This document shows positions 53,022-61,302 of a stretch of 64,000 nt of DNA, one piece after another (the first letter of the stretch is position 1; each line of letters opens with the position of its first letter). The stretch is from Hydrogenoanaerobacterium saccharovorans. Its GTDB lineage: Bacteria; Bacillota; Clostridia; Oscillospirales; Ruminococcaceae. A model generated the notes under the pieces. The model searched no databases. It saw only the letters and a program-made list of their open reading frames with translations, and was not told the DNA's origin. Both the position numbers and the translations under genes were made by a program. The stretch lies in NCBI RefSeq assembly GCF_003814745.1, contig NZ_RKRD01000001.1, positions 1,798,001-1,862,000 on the forward strand, read 5' to 3'.

Positions 53022-55466
53022 TTATATAAACAGTGACATATCCGATTCTTCAGCGTTTGCAAGCATTGCCGCAGCACCACCGAGTTTAACGCCGTCAATA
53101 AGCTCTTCTGGTTTAATTCCCATCACATCCATGCTCATAGAACATGCAACCAGTTCTACCCCGTTTGATTGCGCAAGCTTAATTAAATCTTCGAGACTAT
53201 CGACATTTTTGTTTTTCATAACGCCTCGAATCATTTTAGCACCCATACCGCTCATATTCATTTTAGAGAGCGATAGTTTTTTCGAGCCGCGCGGCATCAT
53301 TCTACCGAACATTGTAGACATAAAATCTTTCTTCACTGATACTCTTTCTGGTTTACGCAGGATGTTTAACCCCCAAAAGGTAAAGAACATACTCACCTTA
53401 CGCCCCATTGCAGCTGCCGCATTTGCAATTATAAAGGAGGCAATCGCCTTATCCAAATCGCCCGAAAACACAATAAGGTTTTTGTTGTTTTTATTGTCAA
53501 CATTGCAAGAATTCTGCGCATCTTCCGATGCCTTTTCGATTAAAACAGTGGATACCCCTTTGTTGGATGTCATCCCCTGAAATAGGTTGCCTGTTCTGCG
53601 GCAGTAGCCTTGAATATCCGATGCAAACGCAGGGTCTGTGGTTGAAATTTCAATCACATCACCCGGTGACGCTTGCTTTAAAGCTCCGCATAATTTTACA
53701 ATCGGGCCGGGGCATTGCAGCCCACAAGCATCAATTTTTAACGTGGTAACCTTTTTTTCAGCCCGCTGGGTTTCCGGGTTAAGCACTACAGGGTTTTTCG
53801 GTGCTGTTCTATTGCTGAAAATAGAGTGATACAGCCGATAGCCGCCGCTCAGATTATATACATCAAAGCCATTTTGCATTAAGATTCTGGCAGCGATGTA
53901 TCCGCGAAGAGCAACCTGACAGGTTACATAAACAGGTTTGCTTTTATCCAGCTGATGAATGCGACTTCTTAAACTGTCGAGAGGTATATTGATAAAACCG
54001 TCGATACTACCGTTTTCAAACTCAATAGTGGTACGGGTATCTAAAAGAGTAACACTGCCATCGCGGGGCAAGTCTTTTACATCGTGCCAATGGAAGTTCT
54101 TCACTTTGCCGGTTAATATGTTTTCAATAACATACCCCGCCATGTTAACAGGGTCTTTTGCCGACGAGTAAGGGGGTGCGTAACAAAGCTCAAGCCTTGT
54201 AAGGTCGTATGCGGTCATCCCTGCGCGTATGGCGGTGGCAAGCACATCACAGCGCTTATCAACCCCGTCATATCCTACCACCTGCGCTCCCAACAATTTG
54301 CCAGTATTGGGTTCAAATATTATTTTAATCGACATGTTGACGGAACCCGGATAGTAACTTGCGTGTGAAGCAGAGTAGGTAAACGATTTATCGTATTTCA
54401 TCCCCAAACGCTTTGCTGTTTTTTCATTGATACCCGTAGTTGCAACTGTCATATCAAATACCTTTAATATTGCCGAACCCTGCGTACCGGTATATCTGCT
54501 GTCAATACCGCAGATATTATCGGCGGCGATTCTCCCTTGCTTGTTTGCAGGCCCCGCCAACGGGATGGCAGCCTTCTGCCCTGTGACAAAGTCGGTAACT
54601 TCCACTGCATCGCCCACAGCATAAATATCGAGGTTGGAGGTTAACATATTTTCGTTAACCACAATAAATCCCCGCTCGTTGAGTGCAAGCCCTGCATTTT
54701 TAGCAAGCGCACTTTCAGGCTTAACACCGATCGCCATAATCAGCATATCTGTGTTTATTTCGCCGCCTTCGTAAGCAATTTGCAGTGAACTTCCGTTATC
54801 GGTAATCGATTTTACCGCCGTACCCAGCAGCAGTTTTACGCCTTTGCTCTCAATATGATGATGGACATCACATGCCATATCGTAATCCAGCGGTGCAATT
54901 ACTTGATTTGCCATTTCAACAATCGTCACGTCAAGCCCTGCACTGTGCAGATTTTCTGCCATTTCAACACCGATATATCCGCCACCTACCACAACTGCCC
55001 GCTTGGGGTTGTTTTGCTCAATAAATTCTTTGATACGGTAAGTGTCGGGGATGTTACGAAGAGTAAACACTCTCGCGGAGTCTTCAGCACCCAAATTGGG
55101 TTTTATAGGCTCTGCACCCGTAGATAAAATTAGTTTATCGTAGCTTTCGGTGTAAGCCTCGCCGGTTTTTACATTTTTTACTGTAACGGTTTTATTGGTT
55201 GCATCAATTGAAGTTACCTCGCTGAAAGTACGAACATCTACACGAAAACGTGCATGAAAGCTGGCGGGGGTTTGCAATGTCAGCGCTGCTTTCTCTTTAA
55301 TCTCCCCGCCAATGTAGTAAGGCAGACCGCAGTTTGCAAAGGAGATATATTCGCCCCTTTCAAACATCACAATTTCAGCGTGTTCATCCAAACGGCGCAA
55401 TCTGGCGGCCGCCGAAGCGCCGCCTGCTACACCGCCTACTATTAGAATCTTCTGATTGTTTTTCAT
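53022..55466 (-). CDS. Four-domain sulfur flavoprotein: CoA-disulfide reductase-like, rhodanese, TusA, DsrE
   Basis: An 814-residue protein (818 from the alternative ATG at 55478, the numbering used here). FAD/NAD(P) oxidoreductase 1-455: KILIVGGVAGGASAAARLRR, active Cys50 in ISFANCGLPYY, AVVVGGGYIGVEMAENL, IYAVGDAVEV. Rhodanese 465-555 with Cys520 in VYVTCQVALRG. TusA-like 575-648 with CGLQCPGPIVKL (Cys589 is the expected carrier). DsrE-like 665-818 with Cys779 in VACSMSMDVMG. The chain of Cys sites suggests persulfide relay coupled to NAD(P)H. It is divergent from a Crp-family regulator gene. A selenium role is possible but unsupported. Confidence 0.9.
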   Translation of the reverse strand: MKNNQKILIVGGVAGGASAAARLRRLDEHAEIVMFERGEYISFANCGLPYYIGGEIKEKAALTLQTPASFHARFRVDVRTFSEVTSIDATNKTVTVKNVKTGEAYTESYDKLILSTGAEPIKPNLGAEDSARVFTLRNIPDTYRIKEFIEQNNPKRAVVVGGGYIGVEMAENLHSAGLDVTIVEMANQVIAPLDYDMACDVHHHIESKGVKLLLGTAVKSITDNGSSLQIAYEGGEINTDMLIMAIGVKPESALAKNAGLALNERGFIVVNENMLTSNLDIYAVGDAVEVTDFVTGQKAAIPLAGPANKQGRIAADNICGIDSRYTGTQGSAILKVFDMTVATTGINEKTAKRLGMKYDKSFTYSASHASYYPGSVNMSIKIIFEPNTGKLLGAQVVGYDGVDKRCDVLATAIRAGMTAYDLTRLELCYAPPYSSAKDPVNMAGYVIENILTGKVKNFHWHDVKDLPRDGSVTLLDTRTTIEFENGSIDGFINIPLDSLRSRIHQLDKSKPVYVTCQVALRGYIAARILMQNGFDVYNLSGGYRLYHSIFSNRTAPKNPVVLNPETQRAEKKVTTLKIDACGLQCPGPIVKLCGALKQASPGDVIEISTTDPAFASDIQGYCRRTGNLFQGMTSNKGVSTVLIEKASEDAQNSCNVDNKNNKNLIVFSGDLDKAIASFIIANAAAAMGRKVSMFFTFWGLNILRKPERVSVKKDFMSTMFGRMMPRGSKKLSLSKMNMSGMGAKMIRGVMKNKNVDSLEDLIKLAQSNGVELVACSMSMDVMGIKPEELIDGVKLGGAAAMLANAEESDMSLFI

Positions 55467-55628
55467 TGCGTTCACCATTCCATTTCAAATTATGTTATAC
55501 TGTTTTTACAGCAATTGAAGATGTTGTCGTACGCTCAAAGCAGCTTCTTTGCTGTATGCGGTTGAACAAAAGAGTTTCAGGCATCCGAATAAAAAGTTCA
55601 ACCGCTATAATACAAAAGCGGAGGGATT

Positions 55629-56306
55629 ATGATGCTGCAAAAGCAAGATATTGAACTTCTTAAAAAAGCTTTAACCTTTTGGAATAAGCTAAACGCAGCC
55701 GAACAGAACCAGATTTTAAACAATACACACTCAGTGCGGTACGAGCGCGGATATAATGTGCACGGCGGTGATAACGACTGCATTGGCGTTTTGATTGTAA
55801 AAAGCGGAGAGCTGCGTACGTATATTCTGTCGGAAGACGGACGAGAAGTAACACTTTATCGCTTGACAAAAGGCAATCTATGCATACTCTCGGCTTCGTG
55901 CATTCTTAAAAACATTACTTTTGACGTGCATATCGATGCAGAATCAGCCAGTGAAATTTTACTTATTAATTCCGCTGTGTTTTCGGGAATCATCAGCCAA
56001 AATATTTATGCCGAAAATTTTTCGAATAAAGTAGCTGTCGACCGATTTTCGGACGTTATGTGGGCAATGGAGCAAATTTTATTTATGCGTTTTGATAAAC
56101 GCCTTGCCATCTTTTTGCTGGATGAGATTGCAAAACAGGGTAACGACAGCATTTACTTAACCCACGAACAAATAGCAAAATATATGGGGTCTGCGCGCGA
56201 AGTAGTGTCTCGTATGCTCAAGTACTTTTCTGACGAAGGTATCGTCGAGCTGTTCCGCGGCGGGGTAAAAATACTGGATAAAACCAAGCTGCGCAGCTAC
56301 ACATAA
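55629..56306 (+). CDS. Crp/Fnr-family transcriptional regulator
   Basis: A 225-residue regulator with a cyclic-nucleotide-binding-like beta barrel (YNVHGGDNDCIGVLIVKSGELRTYILSEDGREV about 40-75) and a C-terminal HTH_Crp (LTHEQIAKYMGSAREVVSRMLKYFSDEGIVEL). GGAGGG precedes the tandem ATGs at 55629/55632. It is divergent from the four-domain sulfur flavoprotein and probably controls it. It lacks an obvious N-terminal Fnr FeS Cys set. Confidence 0.9.
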   Translation: MMLQKQDIELLKKALTFWNKLNAAEQNQILNNTHSVRYERGYNVHGGDNDCIGVLIVKSGELRTYILSEDGREVTLYRLTKGNLCILSASCILKNITFDVHIDAESASEILLINSAVFSGIISQNIYAENFSNKVAVDRFSDVMWAMEQILFMRFDKRLAIFLLDEIAKQGNDSIYLTHEQIAKYMGSAREVVSRMLKYFSDEGIVELFRGGVKILDKTKLRSYT

Positions 56307-56318
56307 GACTGTTAATGG

Positions 56319-56633
56319 TTATTTTTCTAACATACCCAGAATCGCTGCTTTTGATTTTGCGCCCACAGAAGAGTGAACCAGCTTACCGTCTTTGATGATT
56401 GCAAGAGTAGGGATACTCATAACCTGAAAAGCCTGTGCAAGCTCCGGCTGCTCATCAACGTTAATTTTGCCTACTTTTACGGTTGCAGAAACCTCGCTTG
56501 CAACTTCATCTATAATGGGGGATACCATTTTGCAAGGACCGCACCAGTTAGCCCAAAAATCGAGCAGTACCGGTTTTTCGGATTTGATTACCTCATTTTC
56601 GAAGTTTTCTTTTGTAATTGTCATAACACTCAT
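56319..56633 (-). CDS. trxA: Thioredoxin
   Basis: A 104-residue thioredoxin with WANWCGPCKMVSPIIDEVA, cis-Pro loop SIPTLAIIKDGK and the expected fold order. Ends 12 bp from the Crp-type regulator gene, convergent, with no clear terminator between them. Could reduce the sulfur flavoprotein or serve generally. Confidence 0.96.
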   Translation of the reverse strand: MSVMTITKENFENEVIKSEKPVLLDFWANWCGPCKMVSPIIDEVASEVSATVKVGKINVDEQPELAQAFQVMSIPTLAIIKDGKLVHSSVGAKSKAAILGMLEK

Positions 56634-56751
56634 GACTTCAATCCTCCTTGATTTATATTAAGGTTTTTATTTTTGGTATACCTTTATTATAGCCATATTT
56701 TTGGTTTTATCTGTAACCTAATCACATAGTACAAAAGTTTTGATTTAAAAG

Positions 56752-56785
56752 AGGCAATCACAACAACTGACAGGTGTGATTGCCT
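56752..56785 (-). terminator. Terminator after the small membrane protein gene
   Basis: Perfect 11-bp arms AGGCAATCACA/TGTGATTGCCT, T-rich on the minus strand. Confidence 0.8.
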
Positions 56786-56800
56786 TATTTATTATAAGAA

Positions 56801-57085
56801 TTATTCAGCTTGTCTGATACTATCCCACACAAAAAAGATGTGAACCAAGGCAAGCCCGCCATAAACGAGCAGAGTATTGGTAGGTGTAGCGGCGCAGGCA
56901 ATACCACTGCTCTGCTCTACCAGGCTTTTAACAACAGTAAGCGCATATAGAGTAGAAATCGTTAAATAGATAAGTGAATTTGCAAATTTTCTTTTCTGTT
57001 TTAAATTGATACTATTTATAATAATGACAACCAACGCAATTGCCACGCAAAAAAACGATACAAACGCAGAAAATGCATAATACAT
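56801..57085 (-). CDS. Small integral membrane protein, unknown function
   Basis: A 94-residue protein with three hydrophobic segments (about 3-24, 33-53 and 68-87) and charged KQKRKF between the first two. The start at 57085 follows GGGGAGGAG. It shares orientation with a tiny membrane peptide and an Rrf2-type regulator upstream. No family recognised. Confidence 0.7.
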   Translation of the reverse strand: MYYAFSAFVSFFCVAIALVVIIINSINLKQKRKFANSLIYLTISTLYALTVVKSLVEQSSGIACAATPTNTLLVYGGLALVHIFFVWDSIRQAE

Positions 57086-57164
57086 GTGGTCTCCTCCCCG
57101 CTCAATTGCTGAGCTCATATGTAGTAATATATTAATGTATCTTTCTGTAATTTAATAGGAACCA

Positions 57165-57257
57165 TTAAATTGAACAGGAACCACTGCTGGAATACCATAT
57201 TAAAATACACAGAAGTACCATTGCCAAAGCAATTACAACTTTACGAATCGTTTTCAT
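57165..57257 (-). CDS. 30-residue single-span membrane peptide
   Basis: Reads MKTIRKVVIALAMVLLCILI then WYSSSGSCSI: a basic N terminus, one hydrophobic helix and a short Ser/Cys tail. AAGGTGAG lies about 5 nt before the ATG, and the frame is closed by TAA at 57165-57167. It lies 80 bp before the three-helix membrane protein. The good ribosome site and composition argue it is real; function unknown. Confidence 0.5.
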   Translation of the reverse strand: MKTIRKVVIALAMVLLCILIWYSSSGSCSI

Positions 57258-57301
57258 AACAGCTCACCTTTCGTAATTTCTCATTTGCATATTGCTTGTT
57301 A

Positions 57302-57718
57302 TTACTCATTTTTAAATATTTTTTTTTCAATATCCGTAATCGTGATGTTTTCAAGCTCCTGCTTACATGATTCATCCAAACTTTTGCAGATAGAATCCAT
57401 TACATCTGCCATACCGGATGCTATTAGACATTGCTTATCCGTATCCCCAGAGTGCCACGCTGAGGACACCACTTTTGCCTCAACCGCTTCGCATATTTCT
57501 CTTAGTGTAACGTCATTTGGATTACGAATAAACAAGTAACCGCCGTCTGCGCCCTCTTTCGTTGAAACCAATCCACTTTTTTTAAGCTTTGCCATAACCT
57601 TGCGTACACGGGCAGGGTTGGTACATACATTTTCTGAAATGGCTTCGCTTGAAAGCGTCGTTTTTTTATGGTTTAAAAACACCAGCGCATGAACCGCAAC
57701 TGCAAATTCTCCTGTCAA
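57302..57718 (-). CDS. Rrf2-family transcriptional regulator
   Basis: A 138-residue Rrf2 protein: FAVAVHALVFLNHKKTTLSS, SENVCTNPARVRKVMAKLKK, GLVSTKEGADGGYLF, VTLREICEAVE. Cys97, Cys111 and Cys118 could bind an iron-sulfur cluster, but spacing differs from IscR. The TTG start at 57718 has AAAGGATG upstream. Likely controls the downstream membrane proteins or redox genes. Confidence 0.9.
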   Translation of the reverse strand: MTGEFAVAVHALVFLNHKKTTLSSEAISENVCTNPARVRKVMAKLKKSGLVSTKEGADGGYLFIRNPNDVTLREICEAVEAKVVSSAWHSGDTDKQCLIASGMADVMDSICKSLDESCKQELENITITDIEKKIFKNE

Positions 57719-57821
57719 ATCGTTTCATCCTTTTTTATAAGTTAGTAAATAAATTCAATTACTTTAGTTTATGTAATTATAATTGTTACAGTTCTAACTG
57801 TCAAGCAAATCTTGAGCAACA

Positions 57822-57859
57822 ACAAAAGCAACCCGCATAATTCTGCGAGTTGCTTTTGT
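57822..57859. terminator. Terminator after the flavin oxidoreductase gene
   Basis: ACAAAAGCAAC...CGCA with TGCG...GTTGCTTTTGT (57822-57832, 57849-57859); symmetric A/T flanks. Confidence 0.8.
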
Positions 57860-57869
57860 CATTTATCAT

Positions 57870-58895
57870 TTATTTACTGTTAAATGCAACAAGGTAGCCT
57901 TCTGGCATAGGATAATCTAAACCTTCCCTTTTAGCAAGCCTGTATGCCCAAAACGGGTCTCTTATTATTTCGCGCCCAACTGCAACCAAATCTGCATTAC
58001 CAAGACGAATAATTGCCTCTGCAAGATCGTAATTTTTGATTTGACCAACCGCAATCACCGGCAATGCAACTGCATCTTTAATCGCTTTGGCGAATTGTAC
58101 CTGATACGCCGGATAGTCTTGAATTTTTTCAAAGGTTCCGCTAATTCCGCCTGTAGATACATGAACGGCATCGATTAACGCTTCAACCGCCTGAACTGTC
58201 TTTACAGAATCTTCAATGGTTAAACCGTCGTCTAAATAATCAATTGCAGACAACCTCACCGTTACAGGAAAGTCTTTTGGTAGTACGCTGCGCACAGCAA
58301 GTAATACCTCCTTTAACAAGCGGACTCTGTTTTCATGCGTACCGCCGTATTCATCTGTTCTGGTGTTCGAAAACGGTGATAAAAACTCGTGAATCAAATA
58401 CCCGTGAGCCCCATGAATTTCAATTAAATCAAAGCCGGCTTCTACTGCCCGCACTGCGGCATCTTGAAAAGATTGGATAATCTCGTGTATCTCATCTACA
58501 GAAAGCGAAACAGGTATGGGGTACTTGTCTGAAAAATAAATTGCACTTGGGGCAACCGGTAGGCTGTTTGCTATTTCGCTTTTTCTGCCGGCATGGTTCA
58601 ACTGCACTGCTGCTACCGCACCGTACTTTTTGATGTTATCGGTCAATCGTTTCAAGCCATTGATATGCTTATTGTTCCAAAGCCCTAAATCATTCTTTGA
58701 AATTCTGCCGTTTGGGGTAACAGCAGTCGATTCCACAATAATCATACCTACCCCACCCAACGCCCTGGTAGTGTAATGAGCAATATGAAAATCGTTTACC
58801 AGCCCGTCTTCTGCCATATACATACACATAGGCGGCATAACAATTCTGTTGCGTAATTTTTGCTTTCCGATAAAATTTTCTTCCAGCAGCTTCAT
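57870..58895 (-). CDS. NADH:flavin oxidoreductase (old yellow enzyme, YqjM/NamA type)
   Basis: A 341-residue FMN barrel enzyme: RIVMPPMCMYMAEDGLVNDF (with the Cys near the flavin), VAAVQLNHAGRKSE, DLIEIHGAHGYLIHEFLSPFSNTRTDEYGG, and VGREIIRDPFWAYRLAK. Reduces activated alkenes or enones with NAD(P)H. Follows the nitroreductase gene by 40 bp. Confidence 0.92.
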   Translation of the reverse strand: MKLLEENFIGKQKLRNRIVMPPMCMYMAEDGLVNDFHIAHYTTRALGGVGMIIVESTAVTPNGRISKNDLGLWNNKHINGLKRLTDNIKKYGAVAAVQLNHAGRKSEIANSLPVAPSAIYFSDKYPIPVSLSVDEIHEIIQSFQDAAVRAVEAGFDLIEIHGAHGYLIHEFLSPFSNTRTDEYGGTHENRVRLLKEVLLAVRSVLPKDFPVTVRLSAIDYLDDGLTIEDSVKTVQAVEALIDAVHVSTGGISGTFEKIQDYPAYQVQFAKAIKDAVALPVIAVGQIKNYDLAEAIIRLGNADLVAVGREIIRDPFWAYRLAKREGLDYPMPEGYLVAFNSK

Positions 58896-58935
58896 ACTTT
58901 TGACTCCTTAATAACTTATTTTAAAACGAAGTGAT

Positions 58936-59607
58936 TTAATAAATCCATTCTACTGCCTCTTGCATGGATTTTCTTGTTTTCGAAGGGACCTTTGCATCTT
59001 CTGCCCTGTAACCAAATGCAACCATCACCGAAATACCAAAATGGTTTGAATCCATTCTATTTTCTTCTTTGAGAATTTCATCAATTTTTGCTTTATCAAA
59101 GCCTTCTATCGGACAAGAATCAATTCCTATTTGCGCTGCTGACGACATCATGTTGGCTAGAGGAATATATGTTTGCTTAGTAGCCCAGTCGAACAGCTTT
59201 CTGTCATCCGATAAATCAAAATCTTTCTTTTGAAAATTCTCATAAAAATCGCCTTTCAGCTTTACAATTTCTTCTGGTAATTTTTGAATGTTTCTCATAA
59301 AATTGATGATATAGTCGGAACCTGCCGCTGTATCGATTGCTTTTCTTGCCAAAATGATGACAAAATGGCTTGCCGTGGGCAGCTGCCTTTGCGCACCCCA
59401 TGCATATGTTTTTATTTTTTCTCGTAATTCTTTGTTTTGAACAACTAGAAATTTCCACGGCTCAAAGCCAAAAGAACTGGGGGATAATCTGCCTGCTTCT
59501 AGTATAAAGTCAAAGTCCTCGTCACTAATCTTTTTTTGCGAATCAAACTCTTTGCAGGCGTATCTGAAGTAATAGGCTTGCAAAATATTTTCTTTGGTAT
59601 TCGGCAT
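58936..59607 (-). CDS. NAD(P)H-dependent nitroreductase family protein
   Basis: A 223-residue FMN nitroreductase: RYACKEFDSQKKISDEDFDF, GRLSPSSFGFEPWKFLVV, IGIDSCPIEGFDKAKIDEIL, and a C-terminal GYRAEDAKVPSKTRKS. Forms an operon with the old yellow enzyme gene and is divergent from hxlR, which probably responds to electrophiles. Confidence 0.92.
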   Translation of the reverse strand: MPNTKENILQAYYFRYACKEFDSQKKISDEDFDFILEAGRLSPSSFGFEPWKFLVVQNKELREKIKTYAWGAQRQLPTASHFVIILARKAIDTAAGSDYIINFMRNIQKLPEEIVKLKGDFYENFQKKDFDLSDDRKLFDWATKQTYIPLANMMSSAAQIGIDSCPIEGFDKAKIDEILKEENRMDSNHFGISVMVAFGYRAEDAKVPSKTRKSMQEAVEWIY

Positions 59608-59721
59608 GAAAACTCACCCTTTACAATTAATATTTTCTTTGTTAAAGTAAATATATATTAAAATTGTAGACAATGCAAGTATGTACTTTTTTGTTATATA
59701 CTATCATAAAGGAGAGTTACT

Positions 59722-60081
59722 ATGAGTGAACCCTGTAAAACGCAACGAAATTTTCGCAGAGCAACCTGCCCAATGGAATATACCATGAACGAAATTTCGG
59801 GAAAATGGAAGTTGGTTATATTATGGCATATTTACGACGAAAAAGTGATTCGATACGGCAAATTAAAAAAATGCTTGAATAACATCACGCACAAAGTATT
59901 AAGCAATCAGCTGAAAGAGTTGGCAGCATCTGACCTAATCCATAAAGAAATGTATTATCAAGTACCTCCTAAAGTAGAATACTCCCTTACCGAAAAAGGC
60001 AAATCTCTCATCCCTATATTGAATTTAATGTACGATTGGGGGCTGCAGTTTATTGATACCCCAGAGGTAAGCGAAGTGTAG
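59722..60081 (+). CDS. HxlR-family transcriptional regulator
   Basis: A 119-residue winged-helix protein: CPMEYTMNEISGKWKLVILW, HIYDEKVIRYGKLKKCLNNI, HKVLSNQLKELAASDLIHKE, EYSLTEKGKSLIPIL. Cys5 and Cys16 near the N terminus suggest thiol sensing as in redox- or aldehyde-responsive HxlR proteins. Divergent from the nitroreductase-OYE operon, its likely target. Confidence 0.92.
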   Translation: MSEPCKTQRNFRRATCPMEYTMNEISGKWKLVILWHIYDEKVIRYGKLKKCLNNITHKVLSNQLKELAASDLIHKEMYYQVPPKVEYSLTEKGKSLIPILNLMYDWGLQFIDTPEVSEV

Positions 60082-60236
60082 CGCTTTATCCGCTACTATT
60101 TTCAGCCCTAAGTCGCCCTTTATAAATTGCACAGCCAAAATTTGTACAACATTCACAGATACTGCGCAATTAACATAAAATGAACCGTAGTGCTATGTAA
60201 ATATGAAAGCTATATCACTATTGAAAAGGTGAGTTT

Positions 60237-60815
60237 ATGTCTGATTACAGAAATCAATTATTTTGTAATAACCAAAATGATTATAGAAAAGTAGTTAATA
60301 TCCCCATAGAGTTATATGAATCTATAAAAGGGGAGTATTTTATCGGTTATGCCGATGAATTGAGTTTTGGTAATTATACCAGCGCATGGGCAAGATTATA
60401 CAACCCCTGCAATTCGGGGGTGAATCTTCACGTGAATGTTTGGACGGTAACCGATATATCAACAGCCCCCTTCCGAGCGCAATTTTGGTTTAACGCCGAT
60501 CCTCCCGGAATCCCGTCAGAATCCACCCTTGTTACCCCTTCGAATACGGCAATTCGCCCCACGCCAATACCTAAAGTGAAGTTGCAGTTGGCTTCCAACG
60601 TTACAGGCGAACCTACCGGAGGAGTAAAAGCTTTTGTAAGAAGAGGCGAACCGGAAATAACCTTGGTAGAAACAGAAAACGGCAAGCTCATTTTCCCGCC
60701 CGGTGGTTCTTTCTTGGTTTTTCTGACATTAGCTGAGAACCCCAATCTTTCGGCTTCCGGACGAGTAGCATTTGGATGGTGGGAAGAAAAAATCACTTGT
60801 CCATGTAGATATTGA
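60237..60815 (+). CDS. Hypothetical protein, possibly DUF6143 family
   Basis: A 192-residue soluble protein without signal peptide. Features: SDYRNQLFCNNQNDYRKV start, a beta-rich centre (YTSAWARLYNPCNSGVNLHV, WFNADPPGIPSES), and a C-terminal VAFGWWEEKITCPCRY with paired Cys. It recalls a small Firmicutes family of unknown role that I believe is DUF6143, with limited certainty. Single gene with its own terminator; ribosome site AAAGGTGAG. Confidence 0.65.
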   Translation: MSDYRNQLFCNNQNDYRKVVNIPIELYESIKGEYFIGYADELSFGNYTSAWARLYNPCNSGVNLHVNVWTVTDISTAPFRAQFWFNADPPGIPSESTLVTPSNTAIRPTPIPKVKLQLASNVTGEPTGGVKAFVRRGEPEITLVETENGKLIFPPGGSFLVFLTLAENPNLSASGRVAFGWWEEKITCPCRY

Positions 60816-60857
60816 CTTAAAATTGCTAACTATTTTTTATATTCAAAACTACAAAAA

Positions 60858-60892
60858 AGCTGAATGCAAGAAAAATCAACTTGCATTCAGCT
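60858..60892 (+). terminator. Terminator after the hypothetical gene
   Basis: Perfect 13-bp arms AGCTGAATGCAAG/CTTGCATTCAGCT followed by CTTTC, 40 bp after the stop. Confidence 0.8.
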
Positions 60893-60952
60893 CTTTCTAT
60901 TTGAACGAAACTCAATAATTATCATATCTTAAATGTGTGTGCAAAAAATAAA

Positions 60953-60976
60953 CGCTCCTCACAAAAGTGAAGAGCG
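60953..60976 (-). terminator. tRNA-Ala terminator
   Basis: On the minus strand CGCTCTTCAC-TTTT-GTGAGGAGCG followed by TTTATTTTTT. Confidence 0.82.
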
Positions 60977-61001
60977 CAATTTGTTTGCGGCGCCTTGCCG
61001 C

Positions 61002-61077
61002 TGGTGGACCCGAGGAGGATCGAACTCCCGACCTTACGGATGCGAACCGTACGCGCTCCCAGCTGCGCTACGGGCCC
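61002..61077 (-). tRNA. tRNA-Ala (anticodon CGC)
   Basis: A 76-nt tRNA including encoded CCA. Minus strand: acceptor GGGCCCG/CGGGTCC, whose third pair is G-U, the alanine identity element; anticodon loop TTCGCAT gives CGC; T loop TTCGATC; discriminator A. A monocistronic gene with a terminator. Confidence 0.95.
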
Positions 61078-61255
61078 ATATTACAAGTTTCGAACGAATA
61101 TAATTATACTCCTTCCATGTTTAAAAATCAAGATGCCACAACGTTTTTGCAGAAACTAATTTTTAATTCTACAGCTATAAATACAGAATAACATTATGCA
61201 AGTCTTTTTTTGAGTAACGGACGATTGCACACATGAAATTTAATGGTTTCGATAT

Positions 61256-61293
61256 TAACAGAGACCCTGCTTATTTTAGCGGGGCCTCTGTTA
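61256..61293. other. Hairpin downstream of lpdA
   Basis: TAACAGAG-a-CCC-t-GC with GC-g-GGG-c-CTCTGTTA, 10 bp past the lpdA stop codon. It lacks a clear T-run on the minus strand, so terminator function is uncertain. Confidence 0.5.
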
Positions 61294-61302
61294 CCTTATT
61301 AA

